Shown: in pieces, positions 23,450-32,126 of the stretch
Layout of the letters: each line of letters begins with the position of its first letter
How positions within the stretch are numbered: position 1 is the first letter of the stretch
Assembly: GCA_017961175.1 (NCBI GenBank)
Contig: JAGCXV010000009.1
Span: 1 to 46,183, forward strand
DNA from: Bacteroidales bacterium
GTDB lineage: Bacteria > Bacteroidota > Bacteroidia > Bacteroidales > UBA932
Length of the DNA stretch: 46,183 bases
Reading direction: 5' to 3'
Translations under genes and position numbers: made by a program
Notes under the pieces: model-generated
Seen by the model: the letters and a program-made list of their open reading frames with translations, nothing else
Database searches by the model: none
What the model was told of the DNA's origin: nothing

Positions 23450-26398
23450 CTAGTATCCGAAAATATCTTCTGTCCTGAGAATGACTACTTTACCGTAGCT
23501 TGGAGCAATACCCTTGATGTTAAGTTCTGCCGGGTTGCCCAGGATTCCGGTGTTATATGAGCGGTTGCGGATGAACTGCTGCTGGTATGCTACGATATCC
23601 TCAAGGTTGAGCTTGGAGATATTCTCGTATACCTGCTTGTCATAATCCTCTGCAACACCCTTCTCTTTCAGGCTGATGTAACGTCTGATAACGTCTGCGC
23701 CATTGTAACGGCGGGTTGCAAGGTTCTGGACTGCGTTAGCCTTTGCAACGTCGAAGGACTTCTGGTTGGCCGGCATGTCGGTCATGATCTCGTCCATTGC
23801 GTTCATTGCGTCCAGCATCTTGTCGTTCTGGGTGTAAACCCTTGCCATATAGAATGGAACCTCTCCCTGTCTTGCAGGCAGGGTCGTACGTGCGCTTGCA
23901 TGGTATGCAAGTCCCTTGGCCTCACGGATATCCTGGAATACGATTGAGCTCATTCCGGCTCCGAAGTAAACGTCATAGAGGTTTACAAGAGCGTCCTTTG
24001 CAGGATCGTACTCTACATCGTCGTAAGTGGTTACCCTGTACATGTTAATCTGGTTAGCCTTGTAAGGGGCGATGAACACGCCAGGAGTCTGGCTGCTCCA
24101 TGCCTTGAAGACGTTGCTTGGGGCAAACTCAGGGAGATTCTCTCCAACCTTGTGCATCTCAGGAAGTTTCTTTGCCATTTCCTCCTGGGAAACAGGACCG
24201 TAGTAAGTTACGATGTGCTTGTGGGCAAGAAGATCCTTGACTGCACCTATCAGTTCGTCTGAAGTCAGAGCCATGATCTGGGCCGGCAGAAGGTCTGTGG
24301 TAACAGGGTTCTTAGGACCGTAGATAGCATACATCTGGATTGCGTTCTCGTTTGCCCTCTTGTTTGTCTTGGCGTTCATCTTCTCCAGAACCCAGTTCTG
24401 CTTCATCATTCCGAGCAGCTCCTCATCTCCCTTGACATTAGCGAGGAAGTTCTCCAGAAGAGCAACAGCCTCGTCCATGGAGGATCCGATACCGGACAGG
24501 GATACTGTCACGTCATTTGCTCCGGCTGCGCCAAAGAATGTGCAGGCCAGGTTGTAGAACTTGGACCTGATCTGGTCAGCGGTCAGAGTGTCGGTTCCCA
24601 GAGCCTGAACATATGACATTGCATACTGAAGTACAGGAATGTCGTTGGTTCCGTTCTTGAAGTAATAGCTGAGGTTGAAGAGTTCGTTGTCGTCGTTGTG
24701 CTTGTAGTAGAAAGGCAGGCCGTTTGCCAGCTCACCTACGTTCATGTCCTTTGTAAAGTCAACGAATACAGGCTCGATAGGAGCAGCGGCATTAACCAGA
24801 GAATCCATATCGCGGAGGAACTGGCTGGAAGTGTCCCTGTTGGTGCGGATAGCGGTGATTGCCGGCTTCTCAAGCTTCTTTACACCTACCTGAGGGCCCT
24901 GAACCTTGTTAACCTGAACATAGTTGTCTGTGAAATGACGGTTTGCAAAAGCAACGATATCTTCCTTTGTAATCTTGGACAGACGGTCTCCGCCACCAAT
25001 TACAAAGTTCCAAGGAAGGTGGTTGATGAATGCGTTGTACTGCCAGCTTGCCAGTGCCCTGTAAGACTCCTGTGCCATCATCTGCTGACGGCGGTAGTTG
25101 TTCAGTATAGACTGGAGCATAGTATCGTCGAACTCGCCTTTCTTAACCTTCTCAAGTTCTTCCATCACGATAGCCTTTGCCTCTTCCAGGCTCTGGCCTT
25201 CCCTAGGCTCGCACTCCAGGAAGAATACGATGTAGTCAGACAGGGTGTAGCTGTAAGCAGCGGCACCGAGAGTCTTCTGAGGACGGTTTACATCCTGGTC
25301 GATCAGACCTGCTCCACCACGGTTGGAAAGAATGTTGGTCATCATATAAAGGGTATCCTCAGTGTAGTTCAGGCCTTCTCTTCCGGCTTTGTAGGCAGAA
25401 GGGAATCTCCATGACATCATCACAAACGGAGACTCAAGTCCGTAAACGGTCTTCTCTATATGCTCATTGATAGGATCCTCGTCTTCAAACTCCAGAAGTT
25501 TAAGGTTGTCGTTCTTCTTCCAGTCTCCGAAATACTTCTTGATGGTTGCGATTGCCTTGTCAGGGTCAAAGTCTCCGGCCAGGCAGATAGCCACGTTGTT
25601 TGGAACGTAGAAGTTGTCGAAATGCTTCTGGATGTTTACGATAGAAGGATTCTTAAGGTGCTCCTGGGTACCGATGGTTGTCTGCTCTCCGTAAGGATGC
25701 TTGTCAAACATCGCGAACAGCAGGGTATCCACAGCGTTTCCGCCATCGTTGGAAAGTCCAAGGTTGCACTCCTCGTAAACAGCCTCAAGCTCGGTATGGA
25801 ATCCGCGGATAACCATATTCTTGAAACGGTCGCTCTGAACCTTTGCCCAAGCCTCTACCTGGTTTGCAGGAATATCCTCGGTATAAACGGTCATATCGAA
25901 GGATGTGAAAGCGTTGCTTCCCTGAGCTCCCATCTGGGCCATGATCTTGTCATACTCGTTACCGATGAAATACTCTGATGCGGCATAGGAGATGGAGTCG
26001 ATCTTGGCATACTGTGCCTTCCTCTCCTCAGGATCGGTCATTGTCCTGTACTTCTCGAATTCCTCGGTAATCTGGTCCAGCAGCGGCTTTTCAGCCTCAT
26101 AGTTGGTTGTACCATAGTTGGTTGTACCCTTGAACATAATGTGCTCAAGATAGTGGGACAGACCAGTGGTTTCTGAAGGGTCGTTCTTGCTGCCGACTCT
26201 TACAGCGATGTAGGTCTGGATTCTTGGCTCCTTGTGCATTGGAGTCAGGTAAACGGTAAGACCGTTGTCCAGGGTATAGATCCTTGTGTTAGTAGGATCA
26301 CCCTTGATTGTAGCGTACTCATTCTTGCAGCTTGCAAAAATGCCGGCAAGCACGATAATTGCAACTGCAAGGAAAGAAAGTTTGTTTGTTAACTTCAT
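23450..26398 (-). CDS. M16 family zinc metallopeptidase, lipoprotein
   Basis: A full-length M16 (pitrilysin/insulinase family) peptidase of 982 residues with a tandem pair of M16 modules, as in the two-domain PqqL-like group. The inverted zinc motif HYLEH is intact (His82, Glu85, His86), and the downstream Glu lies in AVYEECNLG. The second half lacks an HxxEH motif, as expected for the inactive partner half. A lipoprotein signal ends at Cys24 (LAGIFASC). It likely degrades peptides in the periplasm or at the surface. A perfect 15-bp tandem repeat (26099-26128) encodes the TTNYGTTNY just after the zinc motif. Confidence 0.95.
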   Translation of the reverse strand: MKLTNKLSFLAVAIIVLAGIFASCKNEYATIKGDPTNTRIYTLDNGLTVYLTPMHKEPRIQTYIAVRVGSKNDPSETTGLSHYLEHIMFKGTTNYGTTNYEAEKPLLDQITEEFEKYRTMTDPEERKAQYAKIDSISYAASEYFIGNEYDKIMAQMGAQGSNAFTSFDMTVYTEDIPANQVEAWAKVQSDRFKNMVIRGFHTELEAVYEECNLGLSNDGGNAVDTLLFAMFDKHPYGEQTTIGTQEHLKNPSIVNIQKHFDNFYVPNNVAICLAGDFDPDKAIATIKKYFGDWKKNDNLKLLEFEDEDPINEHIEKTVYGLESPFVMMSWRFPSAYKAGREGLNYTEDTLYMMTNILSNRGGAGLIDQDVNRPQKTLGAAAYSYTLSDYIVFFLECEPREGQSLEEAKAIVMEELEKVKKGEFDDTMLQSILNNYRRQQMMAQESYRALASWQYNAFINHLPWNFVIGGGDRLSKITKEDIVAFANRHFTDNYVQVNKVQGPQVGVKKLEKPAITAIRTNRDTSSQFLRDMDSLVNAAAPIEPVFVDFTKDMNVGELANGLPFYYKHNDDNELFNLSYYFKNGTNDIPVLQYAMSYVQALGTDTLTADQIRSKFYNLACTFFGAAGANDVTVSLSGIGSSMDEAVALLENFLANVKGDEELLGMMKQNWVLEKMNAKTNKRANENAIQMYAIYGPKNPVTTDLLPAQIMALTSDELIGAVKDLLAHKHIVTYYGPVSQEEMAKKLPEMHKVGENLPEFAPSNVFKAWSSQTPGVFIAPYKANQINMYRVTTYDDVEYDPAKDALVNLYDVYFGAGMSSIVFQDIREAKGLAYHASARTTLPARQGEVPFYMARVYTQNDKMLDAMNAMDEIMTDMPANQKSFDVAKANAVQNLATRRYNGADVIRRYISLKEKGVAEDYDKQVYENISKLNLEDIVAYQQQFIRNRSYNTGILGNPAELNIKGIAPSYGKVVILRTEDIFGY

Positions 26399-26448
26399 AA
26401 CTGTGTTTGAACTGTATTTAAATTGTATTTAATTTTCTTGCAAACGGA

Positions 26449-26480
26449 CAAATTTAACAATTAATCGGTATCTTTGGAAA
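26449..26480 (-). promoter_or_regulatory. Probable promoter of the M16 peptidase gene
   Basis: Minus-strand TAAATTTG (26449-26456) is an exact TAnnTTTG. TTTC at 26477-26480, spaced by 20 nt, is one base off the -33 TTTG. It overlaps the divergent promoter of the DUF1573 gene. Confidence 0.5.
26469..26476 (+). promoter_or_regulatory. Probable -7 element for the DUF1573 gene
   Basis: TATCTTTG, an exact TAnnTTTG, ends 9 nt before the preferred ATG at 26486. The mRNA would then carry only a few untranslated bases. This also argues against the upstream in-frame ATG at 26474, which lies inside the box. Confidence 0.5.
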
Positions 26481-26485
26481 CTATT

Positions 26486-27592
26486 ATGAAAAAGGGGTTG
26501 AACATATTCGGAAAGGCATCTGCGGTAATAGCCGCTCTTGCCATTTTTTGCGGCTCGGCGATGGCTCAGACTGGACATACAACATCTTTGAAATTTGACA
26601 AGACCGTCCATAACTTCGGCAAGATCCTGTATGGCAGCGGAGAGAAGAAATGCGAGTTCAAGTACACGAATATCAGCAAGGAGCCTGTTGTGATAAACAA
26701 CATACTTTCATCTTGCGGCTGCAGCGTCCCGGAGTGGAACAAGGCCCCTATCCGCCCGGGGGAAAGCGGAGTCATCAAGGTAACCTACCTCAACGACCAG
26801 GGAGCCTATCCGTTTGACAAAACCCTGACGGTTTACGTATCCTCATCGCAGAAACCTATAATTCTGAGGATTACTGGAGTTGCATACGACAAGGCAAAAC
26901 CGGTGAGTGAACTTTATCCGGCACACTTCGGGCCGCTTGGAATGAAGACAGAAGTCCAGAACGGAGGGCAGATAGAGCAGGGCTTGAAAAAGTCTCTCAA
27001 GGAGAATGTGGTAAACATATCTCAAAAGAAAGTGAAGGTAAGCTTCGCCGATGCGGATCCTGCTCTGGAGATTTCCATAAACCCTTCTGTTATAGGCCCG
27101 GGAGAAAGCGCAACCATTTCCTATAGCATAGATACCCGCAAGGGCAGCCAGAAGTGGGGCAAGAATTTCTACAAGGCCACCATACTCTGCGACGGCAAGA
27201 AGGCGGGAGAGTTCTCCAGCGAGGCAACCATCCTTACGCCTTACACATCGCTGAGCAAAGAGCAGAAAGACAAGGCCCCTCAGATTATCCTGGACAAGAG
27301 TTCCATACCGTTTAACAGCGCCGGCGTCTACAGCACGATTGACTTGAGTGTGAAAATCAGCAATCCGGGAAAATCCGAGCTGAGGATATATAAGGTTGAA
27401 ACCGGCGGTGAGAGGATGGACATCAGCTGCCCTTCCAGAATCAAGGCAGGCGGCACCGGAACCCTTAAGGCCAAAATCCACCCGCGCCAGGCAGAAATGG
27501 ACAAAGTATTCATAATTACACTGATAACAAATTCGCCAGACAGGCCTCTTGTAACGATTTTCTCAAGCGGAACCATCTGGCCTGAAAGATAG
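26486..27592 (+). CDS. DUF1573 domain exported protein
   Basis: A 368-residue secreted protein with an SPI signal (MKKGLNIFGKASAVIAALAIFCGSAMA, cleavage before Gln). The first domain (about 35-130) is DUF1573, an Ig-like (ASH-type) fold with the signature KTVHNFGKILYGS and the conserved ILSSCGCSVPEW cysteine pair. A second Ig-like region (about 160-250) and a third (about 265-368, QIILDKSSIPFNSAG) follow. Function is unknown; such proteins are common in the Bacteroidota periplasm. The start at 26486 was preferred over 26474 because it begins the signal peptide. It is followed after 3 bp by the MeaB gene. Confidence 0.9.
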   Translation: MKKGLNIFGKASAVIAALAIFCGSAMAQTGHTTSLKFDKTVHNFGKILYGSGEKKCEFKYTNISKEPVVINNILSSCGCSVPEWNKAPIRPGESGVIKVTYLNDQGAYPFDKTLTVYVSSSQKPIILRITGVAYDKAKPVSELYPAHFGPLGMKTEVQNGGQIEQGLKKSLKENVVNISQKKVKVSFADADPALEISINPSVIGPGESATISYSIDTRKGSQKWGKNFYKATILCDGKKAGEFSSEATILTPYTSLSKEQKDKAPQIILDKSSIPFNSAGVYSTIDLSVKISNPGKSELRIYKVETGGERMDISCPSRIKAGGTGTLKAKIHPRQAEMDKVFIITLITNSPDRPLVTIFSSGTIWPER

Positions 27593-27595
27593 AAT

Positions 27596-28744
27596 ATGAG
27601 CAACAAGATAGACGCAACCACAGAGGACTGGCCTCCGAAGAAAAGCAAGGCTAACGACACCGCACTTGTGGTAAACGACGGAGTAGACTCCCAGCCCACT
27701 GTAAATCCTTACATAAAGAACTTCTTTGTAAAGAAGAAACCGTCAGTCCTTACCGCCAAGGAATATCTCAAGGGCATATTTGCCGGAGACAGGGCGATCC
27801 TGGGAAAGGCCATCACCATCATAGAAAGTTCCAACCCTGCCCACAGGGCACTGGCTAAAGAGATTATCATCGGCTGCCAGGAAAAGATCCGCAAGAGCAA
27901 GGTACGCACTATGAGAATCGGCATCACGGGCGTTCCGGGAGCTGGAAAGAGCACATTCATAGAGGCTTTCGGCGGCTACATTACCGAAGCGGGCCACAAG
28001 CTTGCAGTGCTGGCGGTAGACCCTTCCAGCGAGAGGAGCAAGGGCTCCATCCTCGGAGACAAGACCAGGATGGAAACCCTTACCAAAGACCCGAATGCGT
28101 TTATCAGGCCTTCGCCAAGCGCAGGTTCTCTGGGAGGCGTTACCCGCAAGACAAGGGAAACCATCCTCCTCTGCGAAGCGGCCGGCTATGACGTGATCTT
28201 CATAGAAACCGTTGGAGTCGGACAGAGTGAGACCGCCGTCCACAGCATGAGCGACTTCTTCCTGCTGCTTATGCTCAGCGGCGCAGGAGACGACCTCCAA
28301 GGCATCAAGAGAGGCATCATGGAGATGAGCGACCTTATCACCATAACCAAGGCAGACGGGTCCAACATAGAGAAGGCAGAAGGCGCAAAGGCACTGTATG
28401 CCAATGCTCTGCATCTGTTTCCGCCAACAGAGTCCGGCTGGGTTCCGACGGCGGTTACATCCTCTGCCGTTACCAAGAAAGGCCTTCCGGAAATCCTGGA
28501 AAAGATTGATGCATACTTCAAGCTAGTTCGCAAAAACGGCTATTACGACATCAAACGCCGCCAGCAGGCCAAGTACTGGATGTACGAGCACATTAACGAG
28601 ACTCTCAGGAACGACTTCTACGATAACCCGAAGATTGAGAAAGCAATCCAGAAAATGGAGGACCAGGTTCTTGCCGGCCAGATCGATTCTTTCATGGCAG
28701 CAGAACAGATGATAGAACTCTATCGCGAGGAAGAAAAGAAATAA
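27596..28744 (+). CDS. meaB: Methylmalonyl-CoA mutase-associated GTPase MeaB
   Basis: MeaB is a G3E-family P-loop GTPase that gates delivery and protects B12 in methylmalonyl-CoA mutase, the enzyme linking succinate to propionate. The 382-residue protein has Walker A GVPGAGKST (112-120), the conserved VDPSSERSKGSILGDKTRM, ETVGVGQSE and the base-recognition-type TKADG. The N-terminal 100 residues form the usual helical arm. The mutase genes are not in the window. Its stop codon is followed directly by the ATG of the transporter gene (TAAATG), indicating one transcript. Confidence 0.96.
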   Translation: MSNKIDATTEDWPPKKSKANDTALVVNDGVDSQPTVNPYIKNFFVKKKPSVLTAKEYLKGIFAGDRAILGKAITIIESSNPAHRALAKEIIIGCQEKIRKSKVRTMRIGITGVPGAGKSTFIEAFGGYITEAGHKLAVLAVDPSSERSKGSILGDKTRMETLTKDPNAFIRPSPSAGSLGGVTRKTRETILLCEAAGYDVIFIETVGVGQSETAVHSMSDFFLLLMLSGAGDDLQGIKRGIMEMSDLITITKADGSNIEKAEGAKALYANALHLFPPTESGWVPTAVTSSAVTKKGLPEILEKIDAYFKLVRKNGYYDIKRRQQAKYWMYEHINETLRNDFYDNPKIEKAIQKMEDQVLAGQIDSFMAAEQMIELYREEEKK

Positions 28745-29614
28745 ATGGATTTCAGCCAGATTCTTTCCATTTTGACAGGCGCCCTGAAGGGAGCCGTTGT
28801 GATTACGGGGCTTGTAATCATAATGATGCTTCTTATAGAGTACCTGAACATAGAAAACAGGGGAAGATGGTTTAAAACGCTGAAGGATTCCCCTATCCGC
28901 CAGGTTATTACAGGTACCCTTCTCGGAGCCATACCGGGCTGCGTCGGAGGATTTGCATCCGTATCCCTCTACACCCACTCGATAATCGGGGCAGGAGCCC
29001 TGATTTCAACGATGATCGCCGCTACCGGAGACGAGGCCTTCGTTCTCCTGGCGACATCCCCAGCCCTCTTTTTCAAGCTGCTTGCCATACTTTGCGCCAT
29101 AGCCTTCTGCGCAGGGCTTGTCATAAACCTTCTCAGGAAGAACCGCCAGAAGAGCCTTTGTCCTGAGAGTTTCCAGATCCATCAGGAAGACAAGGAGCAC
29201 AAAAAGGAAAGGAACTTCAGGCATTTCTTTAAGGAACACGTCTGGGAGCATATCATAAAGAAGCATCTTCCAAGCGTTTTTCTCTGGTCATTCGGAGCAT
29301 TGATTCTCTGCGGGGTGCTTACAGAATACATTGATATAGAAGACTGGATTTCAGGGCACGAGGGCTATATGCCGCTGGTAATTCTGGCTGCTGCGGCAAT
29401 AGGTCTTATTCCGCAGAGCGGCCCACACATGGTGTTCATCCTGCTTGTGGCTCAGGGGACTCTACCGTTCTACGTGCTTCTGGCCAGCGCCATCAGCCAG
29501 CAGGGACACGTCTCCCTACCGCTCCTTGCCCAGAGCAAAAAGAGCTGGATCCTCAGCAAAGCATTCTGCGCCGTCCTGGGAATCGCAGCCGGAATGATTG
29601 GTTTTTGTATATAG
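28745..29614 (+). CDS. Putative heavy-metal/manganese exporter (ArsP_2 family)
   Basis: A 289-residue membrane protein in two related halves separated by a charged, His-rich cytoplasmic loop (about 130-175). Each half contains an IP-type motif: AIPGCVGGFASVSLYTHS (62-79) followed by MIAATGDEAF (90-99), and GLIPQSGPHM (220-229). This matches the putative 10TM heavy-metal exporter family (ArsP_2), also annotated as putative manganese transporter. Substrate is not experimentally settled to my knowledge. It starts directly at the meaB stop and is followed by a terminator. Confidence 0.85.
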   Translation: MDFSQILSILTGALKGAVVITGLVIIMMLLIEYLNIENRGRWFKTLKDSPIRQVITGTLLGAIPGCVGGFASVSLYTHSIIGAGALISTMIAATGDEAFVLLATSPALFFKLLAILCAIAFCAGLVINLLRKNRQKSLCPESFQIHQEDKEHKKERNFRHFFKEHVWEHIIKKHLPSVFLWSFGALILCGVLTEYIDIEDWISGHEGYMPLVILAAAAIGLIPQSGPHMVFILLVAQGTLPFYVLLASAISQQGHVSLPLLAQSKKSWILSKAFCAVLGIAAGMIGFCI

Positions 29615-29731
29615 GGCGATGGTGCTCTATAACACGCAGGAAATCAGCCTAATACAAAATAACCGCATCACAGAGGATGCGGTTATTTCCGTTCACTTTG
29701 ATAATCAGATACTTGCCGGGCACCATCGCCC
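29614..29731. repeat. 12-bp inverted repeat flanking the terminator
   Basis: GGGCGATGGTGC at 29614-29625 recurs as its exact complement at 29720-29731, 94 bp apart. Just beyond and within lie AACACG (29631-29636) and CGTGTG (29732-29737), partly complementary. The repeats flank the terminator hairpin and fill the whole gap between the ArsP_2 and RidA genes. They may be part of a long hairpin or remains of a small repetitive element. Confidence 0.6.
29657..29688. terminator. Bidirectional terminator between ArsP_2 gene and ridA
   Basis: A 13-bp perfect stem AAATAACCGCATC / GATGCGGTTATTT with a 6-nt loop. The A/T-rich arm ends allow function in both directions for the convergent operons on either side. 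Confidence 0.88.
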
Positions 29732-29737
29732 CGTGTG

Positions 29738-30115
29738 TTACTTAACAGCGATGATGTCAACTTCAACCATCGCGCCTTTCGGCAGAGCTGCTACCTGATA
29801 GGCTACCCTTGCTGGGTATGGCTCGCTGAAGAACTTGGCATAAACTTCGTTCAGTGCTCCGAAGTTTGACAGATCCTGCAGATAGCAGGTAACTTTAACA
29901 GCGTCGCTCATCTTGAATCCTCCTTCCTCAAGCACGTTCTTGAGATTGGTGAAAACCTGTGTAAGTTGCTCCTTGAATCCTCCCGGAACAAACTCTCCGG
30001 TTGCCGGATCGATAGGAAGCTGGCCGGATGCGTAAATGGTGTTGTCTGCTACAACTGCCTGACTGTATGTTCCTACAGCTGCCGGTGCCTTAGGGCTTGC
30101 TACTATCTTTTTCAT
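29738..30115 (-). CDS. ridA: RidA family enamine/imine deaminase
   Basis: RidA hydrolyses reactive 2-aminoacrylate and related enamines released by PLP enzymes, protecting the cell from damage. The 125-residue protein has the typical GTYSQAVVADNTIYASGQLPIDP start region. The substrate-carboxylate-binding arginine is in PARVAYQVAALPKGAMVEVD (Arg103), with Glu118 nearby. It follows rho by 34 bp with no visible terminator, so read-through from rho is likely. Confidence 0.95.
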   Translation of the reverse strand: MKKIVASPKAPAAVGTYSQAVVADNTIYASGQLPIDPATGEFVPGGFKEQLTQVFTNLKNVLEEGGFKMSDAVKVTCYLQDLSNFGALNEVYAKFFSEPYPARVAYQVAALPKGAMVEVDIIAVK

Positions 30116-30149
30116 ATCTGTAATGTTTAAAAATTATCACTTCAGGGGA

Positions 30150-31964
30150 TTATTTCAGGGCGTCGCCGTTCATGGTGACGAGAAATTCCTCGTTGGTGGC
30201 GGTCTTTTCCAGACGGGCCTTCATGAATTCCATAGCCTCCACGCTGTTCATGTCGGAGAGGTAATTTCTCAATATCCAGATTCGGTTCAAGGCCTCCTTG
30301 TTTACAAGCAGGTCGTCCCTTCTTGTGGATGAGAGCGTTACGTCTACGGCTGGGAAGATTCTCTTGTTGGACAGCTTGCGGTCCAGCTGGAGTTCCATGT
30401 TGCCGGTTCCCTTGAATTCCTCAAAGATAACGTCGTCCATCTTGCTTCCCGTTTCTGTAAGGGCGGTAGCGATGATGGTGAGGGAACCTCCGTTCTCAAC
30501 GTTACGGGCTGCTCCGAAGAATCTCTTTGGCTTGTGGAGAGCGTTGGCGTCCACACCGCCGCTGAGAACCTTTCCGCTGGCTGGCTGAACCGTGTTGAAA
30601 GCCCTGGCAAGACGGGTGATGGAATCCAGGAGGATAACCACATCGTGTCCGCACTCTACCAGTCTCTTGGCCTTCTCCAGTACAATGCTGGCAACCTTCA
30701 CGTGCCTTTCTGCAGGCTCGTCGAAGGTAGAAGCCACAACCTCAGCCTTTACGCTTCTTGCCATATCGGTAACCTCCTCAGGACGCTCGTCGATAAGAAG
30801 AACTATCAGGTAAACCTCAGGATGGTTGTCTGCGATGGCGTTGGCAATCTCCTTCAGGAGAACGGTCTTACCGGTCTTAGGCTGTGCCACGATAAGTCCT
30901 CTCTGGCCCTTGCCTATAGGGGCGAACATCTCCACTACCCTGCAAGACAGATTATTGTGGCCATTGCCCAGAAGGTTGAACTTCTCCTCCGGGAAAAGCG
31001 GAGTAAGGAAATCGAACGGAACCCTGTCGCGGATGAAAGCCGGATCCCTTCCGTTGATGGAATCGATCTTTACCAAAGGGAAATACTTGTCACCCTCTCT
31101 CGGAGGCTTGATTTCTCCGAATACGGTATCTCCGGTCTTGAGCGCAAAGAGTTTTATCTGGCTCTGCGATACGTAAATGTCATCCGGGGAATTGAGGTAG
31201 TTGTAGTCTGAAGAACGCAGGAAGCCATAGCCGTCCGGCATAATCTCCAGAACGCCGTCTGCCTTTACAACGCCCTCAAATTCAAACTTCTGAGTTTTCT
31301 CTTCCGGCTCATTCTGTTTTTCACCATTCTGCTGGCGCTCATGATTGCGCTCGTTATTCTGAGGCCTTTCATTGTTCTGCGGCCTTTCCTGGCGAGGCCT
31401 CTGCTGCTCCTGAGGCTTCGGCTGAGATTCCTGCTGCCTTGGCTGCTCCTGAGGTTTCTGCTCCTGTGGCTTTGGCTGAGCGGCTGGCTTTTCAGGATTT
31501 TCGGCTGCAGGAGCCTGGTCGAACAGAGAAGGAGCCTGCTGCTGCCTCTGGATTCTCGGCCTCTTCTGCCTAGGCTGGCGGTTCTGGTCCTGAGCCTCTG
31601 CCGGCTTTTCCTCTTCAGGTTTTGCCTCTGGTTTAGGTTCTGCTGCAGGAGCCTGGGCTTCAGGCTGCTGTGCAGGCTGGGCTATCTCTTTCTTCTTGCG
31701 GCCACGCTTTTTCGGGGCTTCCGCTGTGGCCTGGGAATTTGTTTCATTGTTTTCTGTCGAAGCCTGCTGATTCTTCACCTTCTGCCTAGGCTTGCGCTTA
31801 GGCTTCTCCTCCGGCTGCCCTGCTGCCTTGATAGCCTGCTCGTCAAGAATCTTGTAAACAAGGTCATCCTGAGAGAAGGACTTTGGCTTTGCAATGTCAA
31901 GCTTCTGTGCGATTTCCAAAAGTTCTTCAAAACTCTTGGACTTAAGTTCAATAATGTCGTACAT
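30150..31964 (-). CDS. rho: Transcription termination factor Rho with long disordered insertion
   Basis: Rho is the hexameric RNA helicase that terminates transcripts. The 604-residue protein has an N-terminal helical domain (1-45), then a 180-residue low-complexity segment (about 46-226) rich in Gln, Pro, Glu, Lys and Arg with repeats such as PQNNER. The RNA-binding cold-shock-like domain follows (about 228-300, [12 protein letters not shown]). The ATPase has Walker [11 protein letters not shown] (361-370) and the arginine-finger region. The start at 31964 ([15 protein letters not shown]) is the family N-terminus; an ATG at 32054 lies upstream of it within the leader. Insertions like this are known in Bacteroidota Rho and in Bacteroides drive condensate formation. 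A strong promoter and leader hairpins precede it. Confidence 0.97.
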   Translation of the reverse strand: MYDIIELKSKSFEELLEIAQKLDIAKPKSFSQDDLVYKILDEQAIKAAGQPEEKPKRKPRQKVKNQQASTENNETNSQATAEAPKKRGRKKKEIAQPAQQPEAQAPAAEPKPEAKPEEEKPAEAQDQNRQPRQKRPRIQRQQQAPSLFDQAPAAENPEKPAAQPKPQEQKPQEQPRQQESQPKPQEQQRPRQERPQNNERPQNNERNHERQQNGEKQNEPEEKTQKFEFEGVVKADGVLEIMPDGYGFLRSSDYNYLNSPDDIYVSQSQIKLFALKTGDTVFGEIKPPREGDKYFPLVKIDSINGRDPAFIRDRVPFDFLTPLFPEEKFNLLGNGHNNLSCRVVEMFAPIGKGQRGLIVAQPKTGKTVLLKEIANAIADNHPEVYLIVLLIDERPEEVTDMARSVKAEVVASTFDEPAERHVKVASIVLEKAKRLVECGHDVVILLDSITRLARAFNTVQPASGKVLSGGVDANALHKPKRFFGAARNVENGGSLTIIATALTETGSKMDDVIFEEFKGTGNMELQLDRKLSNKRIFPAVDVTLSSTRRDDLLVNKEALNRIWILRNYLSDMNSVEAMEFMKARLEKTATNEEFLVTMNGDALK

Positions 31965-31995
31965 AAAAAATGTGTAAATAATTTGGGAACAAAAT

Positions 31996-32032
31996 GGATC
32001 TTTTGGATCCCGCCTGCGGGAGACTCCCGCAG
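31996..32032 (-). promoter_or_regulatory. Two hairpins in the rho leader
   Basis: The leader of about 70 nt contains CTGCGGG-AGTCT-CCCGCAG (32014-32032) and then GGATC-CAAAA-GATCC (31996-32010). The first stem is strong (7 bp, GC-rich). Such structures could take part in autoregulation by attenuation, which is known for rho in E. coli, though the mechanism here is unknown. Confidence 0.55.
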
Positions 32033-32042
32033 AAATAGTACG

Positions 32043-32074
32043 CAAATATAGCACAGATTTTATTAAACTGCAAA
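32043..32074 (-). promoter_or_regulatory. Promoter of rho
   Basis: On the minus strand TTTG (32071-32074), a 20-nt spacer and TATATTTG (32043-32050) form a perfect Bacteroidota -33/-7 promoter. It begins right at the edge of the pepD terminator. Confidence 0.78.
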
Positions 32075-32096
32075 CCCTGGCCGGAAAAGGCCAGGG
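32075..32096 (-). terminator. Terminator downstream of pepD
   Basis: An 8-bp perfect stem CCCTGGCC / GGCCAGGG with a 6-nt loop, then a partly U-rich tract on the minus strand. It starts 30 bp after the pepD stop codon and directly abuts the rho promoter. Confidence 0.75.
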
Positions 32097-32126
32097 CTCG
32101 CTGCAATATTCACCGTCTGGAACTGA

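Noticed and set aside
26099-26128. Perfect 15-bp tandem repeat in the M16 peptidase gene
   Set aside because: It encodes the TTNYGTTNY segment after the zinc motif. Related peptidases have a similar GTT-x-[FY]-GTT-x-Y segment there, so it is probably conserved protein sequence with matching codons rather than a recent expansion.
31287-31829. DNA repeat array in this region
   Set aside because: The repetitiveness comes from the Gln/Pro-rich coding sequence of Rho, with irregular units and no spacers, so it is not a CRISPR or satellite array.
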